This document shows positions 55,307 to 64,000 of a DNA stretch of 64,000 nucleotides, in pieces. Source of the DNA: Valencia hispanica (Eukaryota; Chordata; Actinopteri; Cyprinodontiformes; Valenciidae); the NCBI GenBank assembly GCA_963556495.2, contig OY747716.1, positions 35,507,318 to 35,571,317 on the forward strand, given 5' to 3'. Position 1 is the stretch's first letter. Each line of letters starts with the position of its first letter. The notes under the pieces are model-generated. The model worked only from the letters and a program-made list of their open reading frames with translations, was not told the origin of the DNA and did no database searches. The position numbers were made by a program, and so were the translations under genes.

Positions 55307-55572
55307 TGTCAGAGCCTTCAGGGCTCTGCCCCTGATTATCATTTCATGCACCTGTTTTCCTTATTGGACTTACCTGATCCCCGTTCCTCTCCTGTTATTT
55401 AAGATCAGGTGGGTACTTCTCTCCCCACCGATCATTGATATCTTTCTCCTGTGTTGAAGATGATCGCTCCCGTGTGGTGTATGCTGTGTTCTGTCATTAA
55501 ACCTGATCATCAAGTTCTATTATTCCTCGTCTGCGCTTGGGTCCCTCCGTGATTCCACAGCACACCCTGACA
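55307..55572 (+). mobile_element. 5' LTR of a gypsy-like element (266 bp)
   Basis: Begins TGTCAG and ends CCCTGACA. A TATA-like TTATTTAAG lies at about 55396, an ATTAAA polyadenylation-like signal at about 55496, and near the end CTGCGCTTGGGTCC, shared with 51318-51614. The following GAATGATCTGGCCAC probably includes the primer-binding site. The matching 3' LTR is not visible downstream. Confidence 0.65.
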
Positions 55573-56649
55573 GAATGATCTGGCCACAAACAATGGAAGC
55601 CTGGAAACCCTCGCCGGAGTCCTCTGGAGCATGCTCAACTTCCCTCTGCTCGCCTTGCCAGTGCAGAGGAGTTCCTCCTTGAGCTCCTTCCCCGGTTTAG
55701 CTGTGTTCTGCCTCTTCCTGGCCTGGAGGACCTGGAGAAGGCAGCGCTGGCCGTTCGCCGGGCAGCCGAGGAGCGGAGGTCTTTGGCAGCTAGGCGGTCT
55801 GTACCTCTGACTCCCGTGGATTCCGTCCCACCTCCAGCTTCTGTGGATTCCACTCCACAAGCCGCTTCCGTGGGTCCCGCCCCACGGCTTTCTTCAGTGG
55901 GTCCCGTCCCGCAGTGTAGCCCTGCCAGCTTCAAGTTAGAGCTCCAGGGGCTACTCGAGGACGAGAAGCCTTAGGCCCTGATGCCACTGTGTCGTCCCCA
56001 GGCCCCTGTGCCCACACCTCGCCTCTGGACCCCAGAACCAGGGCTCCCAGGGGGAATCCAGGATGACCCACCTTCGTCTCCAGAGCTCAAAGCCAAACTT
56101 CTCCTGTCTCTCACCCCCAAGCCAGAGTCAGCCGCTCCCGCTTCTGTTTTCCCTTTCTTACCACCAGTTCCAGCTCCAACCTGCCCGCTGGCTTCAGCCT
56201 ACTCGGCTCAGAAGCCAGTCTCTGCCTGCTCAGCTAAGAAGCCAGTGTTTGCCTGCTCTGCTCCAGTTCTGCTCAAGCAGACAGGACTACACCACTCCCA
56301 TCTGCCTAGTCCCTGTCTGCAAGTCAGTCTGCTCAGTTCCTCTCCATGAGCCAGTCTTCTCAGTCCCTGTCTGTAAGACAGTCTGCTCAGTCCCTGTCCC
56401 AATCCAGTTCAGCCCAGAGTTTCTCCAGCTCCCGTTTCCTGAGTTGGAGTTACTACCGCCTCTGCCTCCAGACTTCCTTCTCCCCCAGTTTCTGGAGATG
56501 AACCCTCTGTCGCCTCCACCACCAAAACTCCTCCAATGACCATTCTCAGAGTCGCTGGATCCGCCGCCATCAAAGCCACTGGATCTGCCACCGCCATCAG
56601 AGCCGCTGGATATGCCGGCATCAGAGCGGTCGTCCTCATGACCGTATTC
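55573..56649 (+). pseudogene. Gag-like internal region of an LTR element, truncated by a hAT
   Basis: A frame near 55659-55971 encodes A-E-E-F-L-L-E-L-L-P-R-F, L-P-G-L-E-D-L-E-K-A-A-L-A-V-R-R and A-A-E-E-R-R-S-L-A-A-R-R, a Leu/Glu/Arg-rich helical stretch, followed by Pro/Val/Ala repeats (S-V-P-P-P-A-S-V-D). It stops at 55974. A Pro/Ser-rich frame continues at 55981-56349 and another at 56063-56539. The layout fits the spacer or gag region of a non-autonomous fish LTR element. No capsid zinc knuckle, protease or RT motif is present. Upstream frameshifts prevent a start near the LTR. The segment ends where the hAT element begins. Confidence 0.5.
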
Positions 56650-59600
56650 CGGGGGCGTTACTAGACCTTTTTCACTGGGACACGTGTCTTAGTACAAGTC
56701 TCCAGGGCCCCAGTAAAATTATAGCACTGCTCTCACTGGAAACAGCATTCATAAGCGCATCTCCGTGCCTGCTTTAGTCATGACTCGAGCCTGTCACTTA
56801 CCAGCCAATTAAAAAAAAAGGAAAAAAGAATGGGTCCATAGGTAGAGGGAGGTATGATAATTGTTCACATTAACAGTAACATCAACATTTATGCTGGTAA
56901 TAGCCAGTGCTGTGATTTAATCAATGGTTAAATGGTAAACTTAAATAAGTATGCTGCATTTGCAAATGTAGCCTATAATAATCTACACAGAGTCAGAGTA
57001 GCCTATAGGTGATAATTTGCCTATAATGTAGCCTATAATAATCTACACAGAGTCAGAGTAGCCTACTGTATATTAGTATAGGTTACATTTCAAATTATCA
57101 CCAAAAGTGAGTATGAAGGCTTTAGTAGGCTATTTAAGCTACAAAGAACTGCAGTATTGCCAGGATGACTATAGGACCTTTGCCTCAATTTTGACTAAAA
57201 ATAAGCTTCTCTTGTGTTAGTAGGAAAACCTATTAAATTCATGCAGTGAGTATAGGTCTACTTATGCCTATGTGTTTGGATGATGCTGGTTAGGGGCTGC
57301 TACAACAATTGAGGGAGAGAGTGCTGGAGGAGGAGGAGAAGGAAGAGAAGAAGAAGGTCGAAGAGAAGGAGAAGAGATGGGAGAAAGAGCACAGGCTGGG
57401 CAGTCCAGTACCAGGCAGGGGGAGGAAGAGGAGGAGAGAGACAGGCAAGAAACGGATGTGGACATGATGGGGGCTAGACGTGAAACTATTCAGAGTATGG
57501 AGGAGGATGTCTATGACCTAGGGGAGATATGTAACGGTTCAAATCATTTCAAATTAGCCCAATACCCACAGAACTGGTTTTGGTTGAAAAAACGACCGTT
57601 CAATTCCAGGTGGTTTGTAAATTTTTCTTGGTTGGAGTACTCTGTGGCAAAAGATGCAGCTTTCTGTTTTTCATGCAAAATGTTTGGAAAAAATGTGAAA
57701 CATGACACATTTGTTATGACTGGCTTGACTAATTGGAAGAAAGCTCTTGATCTCTTTAGACAGCATGAAAAAACACCTGCCCATAAAGCAAGCATGGTGT
57801 CATGGCACAGTTTTAAATCAACTGTCTCGCATGGGACAGTGGTTGACCAGTTACATTCAGCAAATGAGGCTGAAATCAGAAATAGGCAAGAATACTTGCA
57901 GCGCATTGTAACCACCACACAATTGCTAGCAAAGCAAAACATTCCATTCCGGGCGGGGCCATGATGAGGGGACATCTAGTAGCAATAAGGGAAATTTCCT
58001 GGAGTGCATTCATTATTTAAAAGGAGTTTGAGCCTTTCCTGCAGTTTTATTCAGTCCCATCCCACAGCACCTACTTTTCATCTTTATTACAAAATGAAAT
58101 GATTGAGTGCTGTGCGAAGGAGGTAACAGCAAGTATTGTCAAGGAGTTGAGAACATGCTGGAATGTTTTCCATTATGGCAGATAAAGCCAGAGATGGTCA
58201 CACGGAGCAGTTGGCTATATGTGTCCGCTATGTAACCGAGGGTAGAGTGAAGGAGTGTTTGCTGGCCATGAGGGAATTGAGAACATTTGATGCAGAGAGC
58301 ATAACTGCAGCCCTTGAAGAACAGCTAGTTCATGCCAGCATTTCAGAAGAGAAGTGTGTTGCACAGGCCTACGATGGAGCGTCAGTAATGAGTGGTGCTA
58401 TTGGAAGTGTTCAAACAAAATTCAAGGACAAGCACCCAGAGGCCATTTATGTGCATTGTAATGTGCATCAATTAAACTTGGTGCTCTGCTACACCTGTCA
58501 TGCAGTACCAGAAGCCAGTGATTTATTTGACACATTGGGGAGTCTATACTCATTTTTCAGCACTTCATTGGTACACCATCAGACATTCAGAGATGTTCAA
58601 AATAGGTTGGGATTGCAACCATCTGAACTTGTGCAGCTGTCAAAGAGATGCTGGTCATGCCAGTTGCGTTCTGTAAATGCAGTTCTGGAGAACTACCCTG
58701 CTCTTTTAGAGTGTCTCTCTGACATAAAGACTGCCAATGCAATGGGGCTACATGTTAAACTCTGCACATTCTCCACTGTGTATAAGCTCATGGTGTTTAA
58801 GACCTTACTATCTAGTGACAGAACATCTACACAAATACCTCCAGAGTGAGAAGGTGGACCTGGCCAAGGCTATGGAGTACAATGGAGCTGTGTGTGAAAC
58901 ACAAACAAATGCGCACAGATGAAGATGCTGTTAAACTGTACGATACTTTAGTGCAGCAATTGAAATTCCAGGACCATGTAATTTCAGACAAAGGCAAAAG
59001 CAGAAGCGCTTAGACAACTGTGTAGTAGAATCTAGTTGTGGTGCAGTGAGTGACCTGAACAATTCAGAGTGCCTCAAAAGGAAACTGTACTTACCATGCC
59101 TAGACAGGATGGTAAGTGAAATTGAGCATCGATTTTCCTCAATGAACAGTCAAATACTTAGAGGTGTTCAGGCATGCAATCCCAAGGGAGATAATTTTTT
59201 CTCTGAGGAGCACCTCCGTGGTCTAGGTGATCACTACAATATTGAATTGAAACATGAGGAAGTTTTGGTGGCTAAAAACTTCCTCAAAACCAAAACAGAA
59301 ATGGTGGATGTACAGGGTGTTTTCAACATACTAGATACATAAATCTTCCCAACACTAACTTGAATAATCCTGATTGCACTCACAATCCCTGTAAATAGTT
59401 GCGGCTGTGAAAGATCATTCAGTGTGTTGGGAAGGCTCTCCACTTGGCTAAGGTCAAAAATGGGGCAAGACAGGCTCCATCATCTGGCTCTGTTGTCTAT
59501 TGAAAGGGACCACTTGTGCAGAGTCAGTCGAGGCAATGTCATCAACCGCTTTGCCTCCATGAAGACAAGGCGATACAGTTTTACTGTAAAGAAAAAGATT

Positions 59601-60158
59601 AAACAAATGCAGTAGTGTATGGCATTATTAAGTTGGACTGATTTTAACAGCTTTGTTTTATAACATTTTAACTGTTATGCTGTGCTCCACACAGCTTGTA
59701 AATGAATAGGCTTTGTGCACGTTGGATGTTACCATCTTGTTAGTTTGTTAGCCTAATAATGCACAACAGCTTCTCCTGAGAGGGAGCATACTGCATAATA
59801 TAATAGAAAGATAGTTTTTTTTTTGTTTGTTTGTTAGTTACTTTGCTTTCCTGAATTACTTGTTTTAAACATGGACTGAGATTTAGGTAGTAAAGAATCT
59901 GACTCTTTCTAATCTTAAATAGTTGCAGTAAGAGGATGTTGTTTGTAAATCTTTGAGGTGTGCATGTGCAAATAAATATCATTATATTGTACCCATGAAT
60001 CTATCCTTGAATGTTTACCAGTGGTTTAATATAGCCTACAGTATGACAGTGACAATAATGATTTTGAAGCTTGTATCCGTAGGCTAGCCATTTATTTCAT
60101 ATCGCGCACACATATTTTTTTTTTATGTATTGGGTCTCTGGGTCTAGAATAACCCCTG
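56650..60158 (+). mobile_element. hAT element with TIRs and 8-bp target duplication (3509 bp)
   Basis: The left end CGGGGGCGTTACTAGACC and the reverse complement of the right end CAGGGGTTATTCTAGACC match at 13 of 18 bases. The flanks CCGTATTC (56642-56649) and CCGTAGTC (60159-60166) match at 7 of 8, as expected for a hAT insertion. Inside lies one broken transposase gene on the plus strand. A left subterminal stretch GGGCCCCAGTAAAATTATAG is typical of the fish ZMYM-like hAT group. A 60-bp-period tandem duplication lies at 56967-57066. Confidence 0.85.
57377..59615 (+). pseudogene. hAT transposase (ZMYM1-like, TTF-type zinc finger), frameshifted
   Basis: Domains in order: an acidic, Arg-rich N-terminus; a TTF-type zinc-binding region with W-F-W-L-K-K-R-P, A-A-F-C-F-S-C-K-M-F and F-R-Q-H-E-K-T-P-A-H-K (57570-57790); the RNase-H-like core with F-S-I-M-A-D-K-A-R-D (58165; the usual ADE triplet is ADK), Q-A-Y-D-G-A-S-V-M-S-G (58364) and V-H-C-N-V-H-Q-L-N-L-V-L (58450); and the C-terminal dimerisation block C-G-C-E-R-S-F-S-V-L-G-R-L, R-S-K-M-G-Q-D-R-L (59399-59480). 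Frame breaks occur near 57958 (the sequence then continues in another frame as H-D-E-G-T-S-S-S-N-K), 58848, 58920-59040 and 59342. The protein would have bound TIRs and cut DNA. It is inactive but recent enough to be readable throughout. Confidence 0.85.
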
Positions 60159-60720
60159 CCGTAGTCCTGTAAGGGGACGCCCACCCGGTCGTCCTTCATG
60201 TCCTCAGTGGTTATCCTCCAGGTTGCCCACCCGAGATCCTGGGCCTCAGGGGTCGCCAGGGCCGTACACAGAGAGAGCTCAGACACCCTGTGGAGGAAAC
60301 TCATTTCAGCCGTTTGTATCCATGAGCTTGTTCTCTCAGGTCACTTTCCAAAGCTCATGACCACAGATGAGGGTAGTGACGTAGATCAATCTGTAAATCG
60401 AGAGGTTTGTCTTTTGTCTCAATCCAGTACATCACTGCAGACGCCGCACCAATTCACCAATCAAGCTCCCCCCTCCATTTTTTTCCCTCATTCAAAAAGA
60501 CCCCAAAATACTTAAAGTTCTCCACTTGGGGCAGGACATCATCCCTGACCCAGAGAGGGCACTCTACCCGTTTCCGGTTCACGACCATGGTTTCTGATTT
60601 TAAGGTACTGATTCTCATCTCTCAGCTGCGAACTGCTGCAGTGAAAGCTGGAGATCACGGTCTGAGGAAGCCAACAAGACCACATTATCTACAAAAGGCA
60701 GAGACCCAATCCTGAGGCCG
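60159..60720 (-). pseudogene. Rex3-like (RTE clade) LINE RT relic
   Basis: Reading from about 60720 on the minus strand: D-N-V-V-L-L-A-S-S-D-R-D-L-Q-L-S-L (just after the RT active site), then decayed pieces: E-N-F-K-Y-F-G-V-F, N-L-S-I-Y-R-L-I-Y-V-T-T-L, G-H-E-L-W-K-V, and A-E-M-S-F-L-H-R-V-S-E-L-S-L. The nucleotide sequence, including CCACTTGGGGCAGGACATCA at 60521, resembles the fish Rex3 family. Frame breaks and stops are many. It lies directly beside the right target duplication of the hAT element, and a (GGAT)n run follows at 60735-60770. Confidence 0.7.
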
Positions 60721-60770
60721 GCAAAACTTCTGTATGGATGGATGGATGGATTAATGGATGGATGGATAGA

Positions 60771-62160
60771 AATAATTGTTTTATTTATCATTTTTTATAT
60801 ACACATGAAATGATTAATAAATTACTTCTTTGTGTACTTTTTAACATGTGCACATCCTTTTGAAATCAAGGATGTGCACAAAATGATTATTTTAAAATAA
60901 AGTTAAGCAAAAATGTTTTGAGTACTAATTTATTTTCTTCTGAATTGACCTAATCAGTTTGAAACTGGTCAGTCATTCTCTCCGAGCACCATATTTGGTA
61001 AACTTATAACAGCTTGGAGACAGAAGGCTGAAGTCAACTGTGTTAGGATCCAGATTTAAAATAAATCCCTGGGATTTCTGAGGAAAAAGGGCCAGCTAGG
61101 CTGACTTACTTGTCTATAGTGGTTTGCTCAAGTTCTGTGTTGTCCAGATCTGCAGTCTGCCTTCTGTGAGCAGCTTGTATGTCTATGCTCTAATTTCAAC
61201 AAAATGAAAATGACAATAAAAGAATTTGTCATGGCAGTCTTTATGTTGTTATATTAATATCCTCTGAAGTCTTATCCCTGTCATTTCAGATGTACTTCAG
61301 CTGAGAGGAGGCTTTGGATGTTCCTCTGATTTGTCATCATGGTGTTCACATATCCACCAACAGGCAACATGACACACTTGCCCCTATTCTTAACTATGAC
61401 GAAGAAACCCAAACAGCACATCCCACACAGCCATACATATAATCAGTAGGAGGGCAAAGGTGGCCTCCTGACAGCAGACATTACTCTTACTAATAAGCCT
61501 TGTCAAAGCGGAACAAGCTGCACATCCATCAGCCAATAACAAAATTTGCAGTTTCCAACGTCTCAACACAGAGGCCGAGGCCAGTTAATCATCATGCCGA
61601 GGCAAAATAAATGGGTTTTCAATGAGTGAAGTTTCTCTCACTTACTGCTGAAAAGTATGTTGATCTTAGGGTCAAAGGGTAACCACTAAAAACCTCAGTG
61701 GCGAAGGCTGTTTACAAACACTTTGACATGATTTGTCTCTTCGTGACTCAGTTATGAATTAGCTGTCCTTCAAGATAATATAAAATCAGTAATTTTAAGA
61801 TGATACTGTTCCTGTAGGGAGGTATAAATCCTGCAATTTTTCATAGGATGTCAAGGGAGTGCTATAAAAAGTATCTTTCCCCTTAGAAATAAAAAATAAT
61901 CGAAACCAACCAATGTCTATGTGAAAACACAATAAACCTCATTGTTAAATTATTAATTAAAAGAGACTCACTGCATGTTTGCTTACGTTTCATTAGCCTG
62001 ACCTGTAGAATCAAGAAATGACTTATTTACTCTCTGACAACATGAAGTAGGCTAAATAATCTCAAACAGCAACACATCATGCCATGCCCCAATTTAAACA
62101 AATTTAAGAGTAGATGAGGAATGAAATTACGAACATTTCTGTCTGGAAATGGTTATAAAG
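60771..62160. other. Non-coding stretch, nothing clearly recognised
   Basis: AT-rich. A possible LINE-tail-like GAAAATGACAATAAAAGAA lies at 61206. No gene supported. Confidence 0.45.
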
Positions 62161-62164
62161 CTAA

Positions 62165-62545
62165 CGCTTGGGGATCCCAGTGAAACACAATGAGAGCTTT
62201 ACCCACAAATGGAGAAAATATGAAGGAACTTTTTCAGGAATGGTAAACTTATCAATAGTGCCCCAAGTTGGAGGCCAGTGGACGGCCATTGACAGGTCAT
62301 CCAGGAAGTCACTAAAGAATATTGTAAGAGCTGCACTTTCTTCACTTAAGGACTGTGTTCAACATTAAGAGAGAGTTGATGAAAAAATGCCATCCAATAG
62401 GAGTGCCAAGGCAAAATCTGCTACTGATAAAAAAGAACACCCCTTGGCATGTCTTAGATTTCCCTGCAAATTATCTTAATCATCCCCAAGACTTGCAAGT
62501 GAGTTACATCTGGCATAAAACTAAACAAGTTCCAAAGAAAGAACA
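62165..62545 (+). pseudogene. Tc1-like transposase relic, N-terminal and middle part
   Basis: Decayed plus-strand pieces: F-T-H-K-W-R-K-Y (62191), A-A-L-S-S-L-K-D, then after a frame change G-V-P-R-Q-N-L-L-L-I-K-K-N (62400), N-Y-L-N-H-P-Q-D-L-Q, I-W-H-K-T-K (62512). In Tc1-like transposases these correspond to the paired-like DNA-binding domain, its linker, and the stretch that leads to the first catalytic Asp (W-T-D-E-T-K; here the Asp-Glu pair is replaced). The catalytic C-terminus is missing. Confidence 0.65.
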
Positions 62546-62564
62546 GCATACAGTCAAACAGCCC

Positions 62565-62813
62565 TCACCGGCTGACGTCAGCCATCACCGGAGAGTGAAT
62601 AGCAATCCCAGATTCAAATTCAAGTGCAGTGTAAAGTTTTAACCTGAAGAGGGTCCCATGCTGCGTTTTTTGTAGAAAATTTAACTCTTTACTAAAATGA
62701 ACTAAAGTTCCAAAAATAATGACCAAACATGTAGACAGCATAATTAGACATTCATATATGCAGTTGATCAGTTTAAAAAAAAGTTGATTTGAGGGTGAGT
62801 TGCTCTTTAAACC
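62565..62813 (+). repeat. TTAA-type dispersed element, copy 2
   Basis: Matches the minus-strand copy at 51870-52033. Its right end, GGGTGAGTTGCTCTTTAA (62793 onward), is a TTAA-type terminus of a known fish style. A short frame ends A-D-V-S-H-H-R-R-V-N-S-N-P-R-F-K-F-K-C-S, the counterpart of the one in copy 1. It contains CTGACGTCAG. Confidence 0.6.
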
Positions 62814-62814
62814 C

Positions 62815-63105
62815 ACCTGAGATGCAGTGGCAGCTTTAAAATCTTTCCAATATGGTCAAATTTATACAATACTCTGATTAAGAGTGGACCAGACATCCTT
62901 CAAAAGATGTAAAAGACTCAATGACACCGATCACAAACACGTAATGCATCAAGTTTTGGTGCGCTTGAGTTCGTGTGTGAGTGGGAGTTCTGTTTTTCAG
63001 AGAGGATCTTTGGCTGGAGCACTCAGTGAGGTGGCAGTCTACACAGCTTGCAGGCTGATTATTTTAGGAGCCTTCAGTCTCTTTTGCCCTCAAGGTTAAA
63101 ACCAA
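62815..63105. other. Non-coding stretch, nothing recognised
   Basis: No supported feature. Confidence 0.45.
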
Positions 63106-63109
63106 AAAA

Positions 63110-63390
63110 CTCTTAAGTCTGCCGCACACGAGGGCAACCTGCCTAAAAAGGTATCCCTGGGCATATTTGACTCTTTTGAATACCTAGCCTCCCAGATAAA
63201 TGAGCCTAAAAAAGCTCTATTTCTAAGTTTATATAAACCCCCAAAACTTATATCTAATTTCTTTAAGGATTTCAGCGACCTTCTTTCCATAATATGTATC
63301 GATTATGTCCAATTAATCATTGTGGGGGACATCAACATCCACACTGAAAACCCCCAGGATATCCTAACTAAAACATTAATAGCCCTTTTC
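63110..63390 (+). pseudogene. LINE endonuclease fragment, L2/CR1 group
   Basis: A stop-free frame of about 93 codons without ATG reads L-P-K-K-V-S-L-G-I-F, S-F-E-Y-L-A-S-Q-I, L-F-L-S-L-Y-K-P-P-K-L, F-F-K-D-F-S-D-L-L-S-I-I and I-I-V-G-D-I-N-I-H-T-E-N. These are the YRPP and GDFNIH regions of the apurinic-type endonuclease (here Y-K-P-P and G-D-I-N-I-H). It breaks off at 63388 where the TIR element begins, and the RT part is not seen in the window. Confidence 0.75.
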
Positions 63391-63990
63391 CACTGAGGCG
63401 GAGCTGGAGCTCCCGTGGCTCCTGTGCTGACTAAGCTCCGGTGTTTTCGTTTTCGATTCCAGCTCCGAGAGCCAGAAATGGGTGATACTCTGGCACCACT
63501 CTTGTGGGGGGCCAAAGCGGAGCTTTCAGCTATCTAAGCACTCACTACGTCATGGGGGAAAGGGGAAGGATTTACAGCCTACACAATAGAGGACTGCCAT
63601 ATTTAAATCCAGACTGCTGGGGATGTTTTTTTGTTGTTGTTGTTGAAAACATGGATAGCATCAAGACTACGTCGCCTACTACGACGTTGCCTTGTCGACA
63701 GTAACTGCAACAGCGATGCCTTTTGCCACTGTATTGCAACAAATGCTTGTAAAGCGACGATTAGCATTTGTACTCCGACGAGGTCATTAGTCTTTGTTGT
63801 TATGGTTTTTCTTCTTCTAGGTCTGCTTTATTTCCGGCGGGCAGCTTCCAGCGTGTTTTCTGAAGTGACGCTTTGATGACGCAACGATGTTGCTCACGGT
63901 GGTTCCAAGTTGGCTCCTTGTTATGGAAAACGAAGGAGGTTTTGTGAAAGCTCTGGCTCCAGCCCCAGCTCCAGCTCCGAAAAGGCTCTC
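63388..63990. mobile_element. TIR element inserted in a LINE, near the window end
   Basis: The left end reads AGCCCTTTTCCACTGAGG, then CGGAGCTGGAGCT. The right end, reverse complemented, reads GAGCCTTTTCGGAGCTGGAGCTGG, so the ends are imperfect inverted repeats built around GGAGCTGGAGC. The interior is CpG-bearing with a short frame (63650-63703, M-D-S-I-K-T-T-S-P-T-T-T). No transposase is encoded. Target duplication could not be determined. Confidence 0.5.
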
Positions 63991-64000
63991 GGTTCTTTGA

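Overview
This window looks like repeat-rich, AT-rich intergenic or intronic DNA from a teleost fish, probably a spiny-rayed one. The evidence is the mixture of transposable elements: two L2-type LINEs with (TGAAT)n tails, a Rex1-like LINE end, a Rex3-like RT relic, a fish L1-type LINE, DANA/mermaid-like tRNA-derived SINEs, Tc1 relics, hAT and Harbinger-like elements, and many di- and tetranucleotide arrays. I see no bacterial gene organisation, no rRNA or free-standing tRNA gene, and no CRISPR array. Only one short exon (a MADF-like first exon at 25077-25209) could belong to a host gene, and it may itself be transposon-derived. Every other protein-coding signal is a broken or fossil transposon gene.

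Layout, left to right. 1-12 kb: a SINE, small TIR elements (Harbinger-like 2058-2273; TTAA-flanked 3786-4313 and 7651-9085; a hAT MITE 4748-4977), a Tigger-like MITE split by a solo LTR (5914-6680 with 6198-6494), and two possible degenerate LTRs. 12.4-14.6 kb: an L2-type LINE with an SGNH-hydrolase-like ORF1 and an endonuclease, cut at its 3' side and joined tail-to-tail to an antisense LINE endonuclease fragment. 15.8-16.3 kb: a TTAA-flanked element carrying a short first exon, related to a fragment at about 1.0-1.3 kb. 18.8-19.9 kb: two tetranucleotide arrays and a truncated, inverted copy of the L1 3' UTR. 22.7-25 kb: a diverged sequence duplication around a Rex1-like end, then an antisense LINE. 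25-27 kb: the MADF exon, a Harbinger-like MITE and a second Tigger-like MITE. 27.7-29.5 kb: an unclassified, CpG-bearing segment with tandem ZNF143-like motifs.

29.9-38.2 kb is the largest element: an L1-type LINE with broken ORF1 and ORF2 and an unusually long (about 3.3 kb), mostly GC-rich 3' UTR, ending in an A-rich tail with a candidate 12-bp target duplication. 39.3-43.7 kb is a second L2 copy next to a (CA)(TA)(TG) array. 44-48.9 kb is a junkyard: a CTGT/CCGT array, a BED-finger hAT relic, a SINE, a Tc1 relic, LINE RT scraps and a MITE with a 41-bp inverted repeat. 51.3-53.3 kb holds a minus-strand LTR with its polypurine tract and more LINE pieces. 55.3-60.2 kb is an LTR plus gag-like segment followed by a nearly complete but frameshifted hAT element (56650-60158) with recognisable TIRs and a 7/8 target-site duplication, then a Rex3-like relic. 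62-64 kb ends with a Tc1 relic, a LINE endonuclease fragment and a TIR element reaching the window edge.

The pieces do not form a pathway. Their relationships are of nesting, truncation and copy number. The most interesting signals are the long GC-rich L1 3' UTR supported by two copies, the TTAA-flanked elements that carry a small exon with a CRE-like promoter motif and splice donor, the Harbinger-like MITE with five copies of its terminal motif, the tail-to-tail LINE junction, and the MADF exon. All identifications were made by eye, without database searches.
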